A DNA stretch of 64,000 nt from positions 62,001 to 126,000 of the IMG/VR virus record IMGVR_UViG_3300035698_004085; one strand, written 5' to 3'. Positions 63,879 to 64,000 of this stretch are shown here, piece after piece. The first letter of the stretch is position 1. Every line of letters begins with the position of its first letter. The position numbers and the translations under genes were made by a program. Source of the DNA: a virus. Below the pieces are notes generated by a model. That model made no database searches. It worked only from the letters and a program-made list of their open reading frames with translations, and was not told the origin of the DNA.

Positions 63879-64000
63879 TGCCAATTCATCTATTGCTCAA
63901 CCCGCGCTTGAGCAGCTTAGGCAAGATATGAACACTTCCATTAAATCCTTGTATGAAGGTTTAACATCAGAAGAAGATAGACTTACTCTCGATGACCTTT
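63835..64000 (+). CDS. Protein with GISEEGLKR leader (cut by window edge)
   Basis: At least 55 residues; stop lies beyond the window. Leader MLKQRGISEEGLKRI then NSSIAQPALEQ, with an AQ site at about residue 22, and a helical acidic part. Confidence 0.6.
   Translation, partial: MLKQRGISEEGLKRIANSSIAQPALEQLRQDMNTSIKSLYEGLTSEEDRLTLDDL

Overview
The window reads as part of one large, AT-rich, tailed-phage genome. Every convincing gene is on the + strand, genes are packed tightly (many ATGA or TAATG overlaps, purine-rich Shine-Dalgarno boxes), and there is a complete phage-style replication and recombination set. No terminase, portal, capsid or tail gene was recognised, so the phage type and host cannot be named from this stretch alone.

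Region 1 (1-21,700) is the replication/recombination module: primase, a possible sigma-like protein, a putative sliding clamp, family A DNA polymerase with proofreading domain, peptidoglycan amidase, DnaX-like clamp loader, a metallopeptidase-like protein, a putative ssDNA-binding protein with a VAAP-repeat tail, RecA, a DNA methyltransferase, an SbcD/SbcC (gp47/gp46) pair, RuvC-like resolvase and a trigger-factor-like chaperone. Region 2 (21,700-36,500) is a run of mostly unrecognised proteins that share odd features: repeated KAQ tetrapeptide-like sites, tandem 39-residue modules, acidic and Pro/Ala-rich linkers, and duplicated N-terminal leaders. They look like a family of modular, perhaps proteolytically processed, phage proteins. 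Region 3 (36,600-39,480) is a class II ribonucleotide reductase interrupted by a mini-intein exactly at the catalytic NPCGE motif.

Region 4 (39,600-63,130) holds many small genes in short transcription units, each behind a very uniform promoter (TTGACA, exactly 17 nt, TAAGCT-like). It includes two NSG-pentapeptide paralogues, Dam methylase, deaminases, a secreted lytic transglycosylase, a lipoprotein, two HNH proteins, a tRNA 2'-phosphotransferase (KptA), a small alarmone hydrolase (MESH1-like), an ATP-dependent DNA ligase and many zinc-ribbon or membrane miniproteins. Embedded in it (47,730-51,480) is an RNA-rich block with a tmRNA, a canonical tRNA-Asn, several oversized tRNA-like units, a probable type II hammerhead ribozyme and other structured RNA. 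Canonical tRNA-Leu(CAA), tRNA-Gln(TTG) and tRNA-Ile(TAT) follow further on. Region 5 (63,180-64,000) restarts the leader-bearing protein family seen in region 2.

The most interesting signals are the tmRNA whose tag ends in EAA instead of LAA, the hammerhead and oversized tRNA-like units lying near a KptA gene, the promoter family with its conserved GGGAAAC leader box, the intein, the trigger factor homologue, the KAQ-delimited modular proteins and three small genes with apparently interrupted reading frames. All calls were made by eye from sequence and translated frames; no database search was run.
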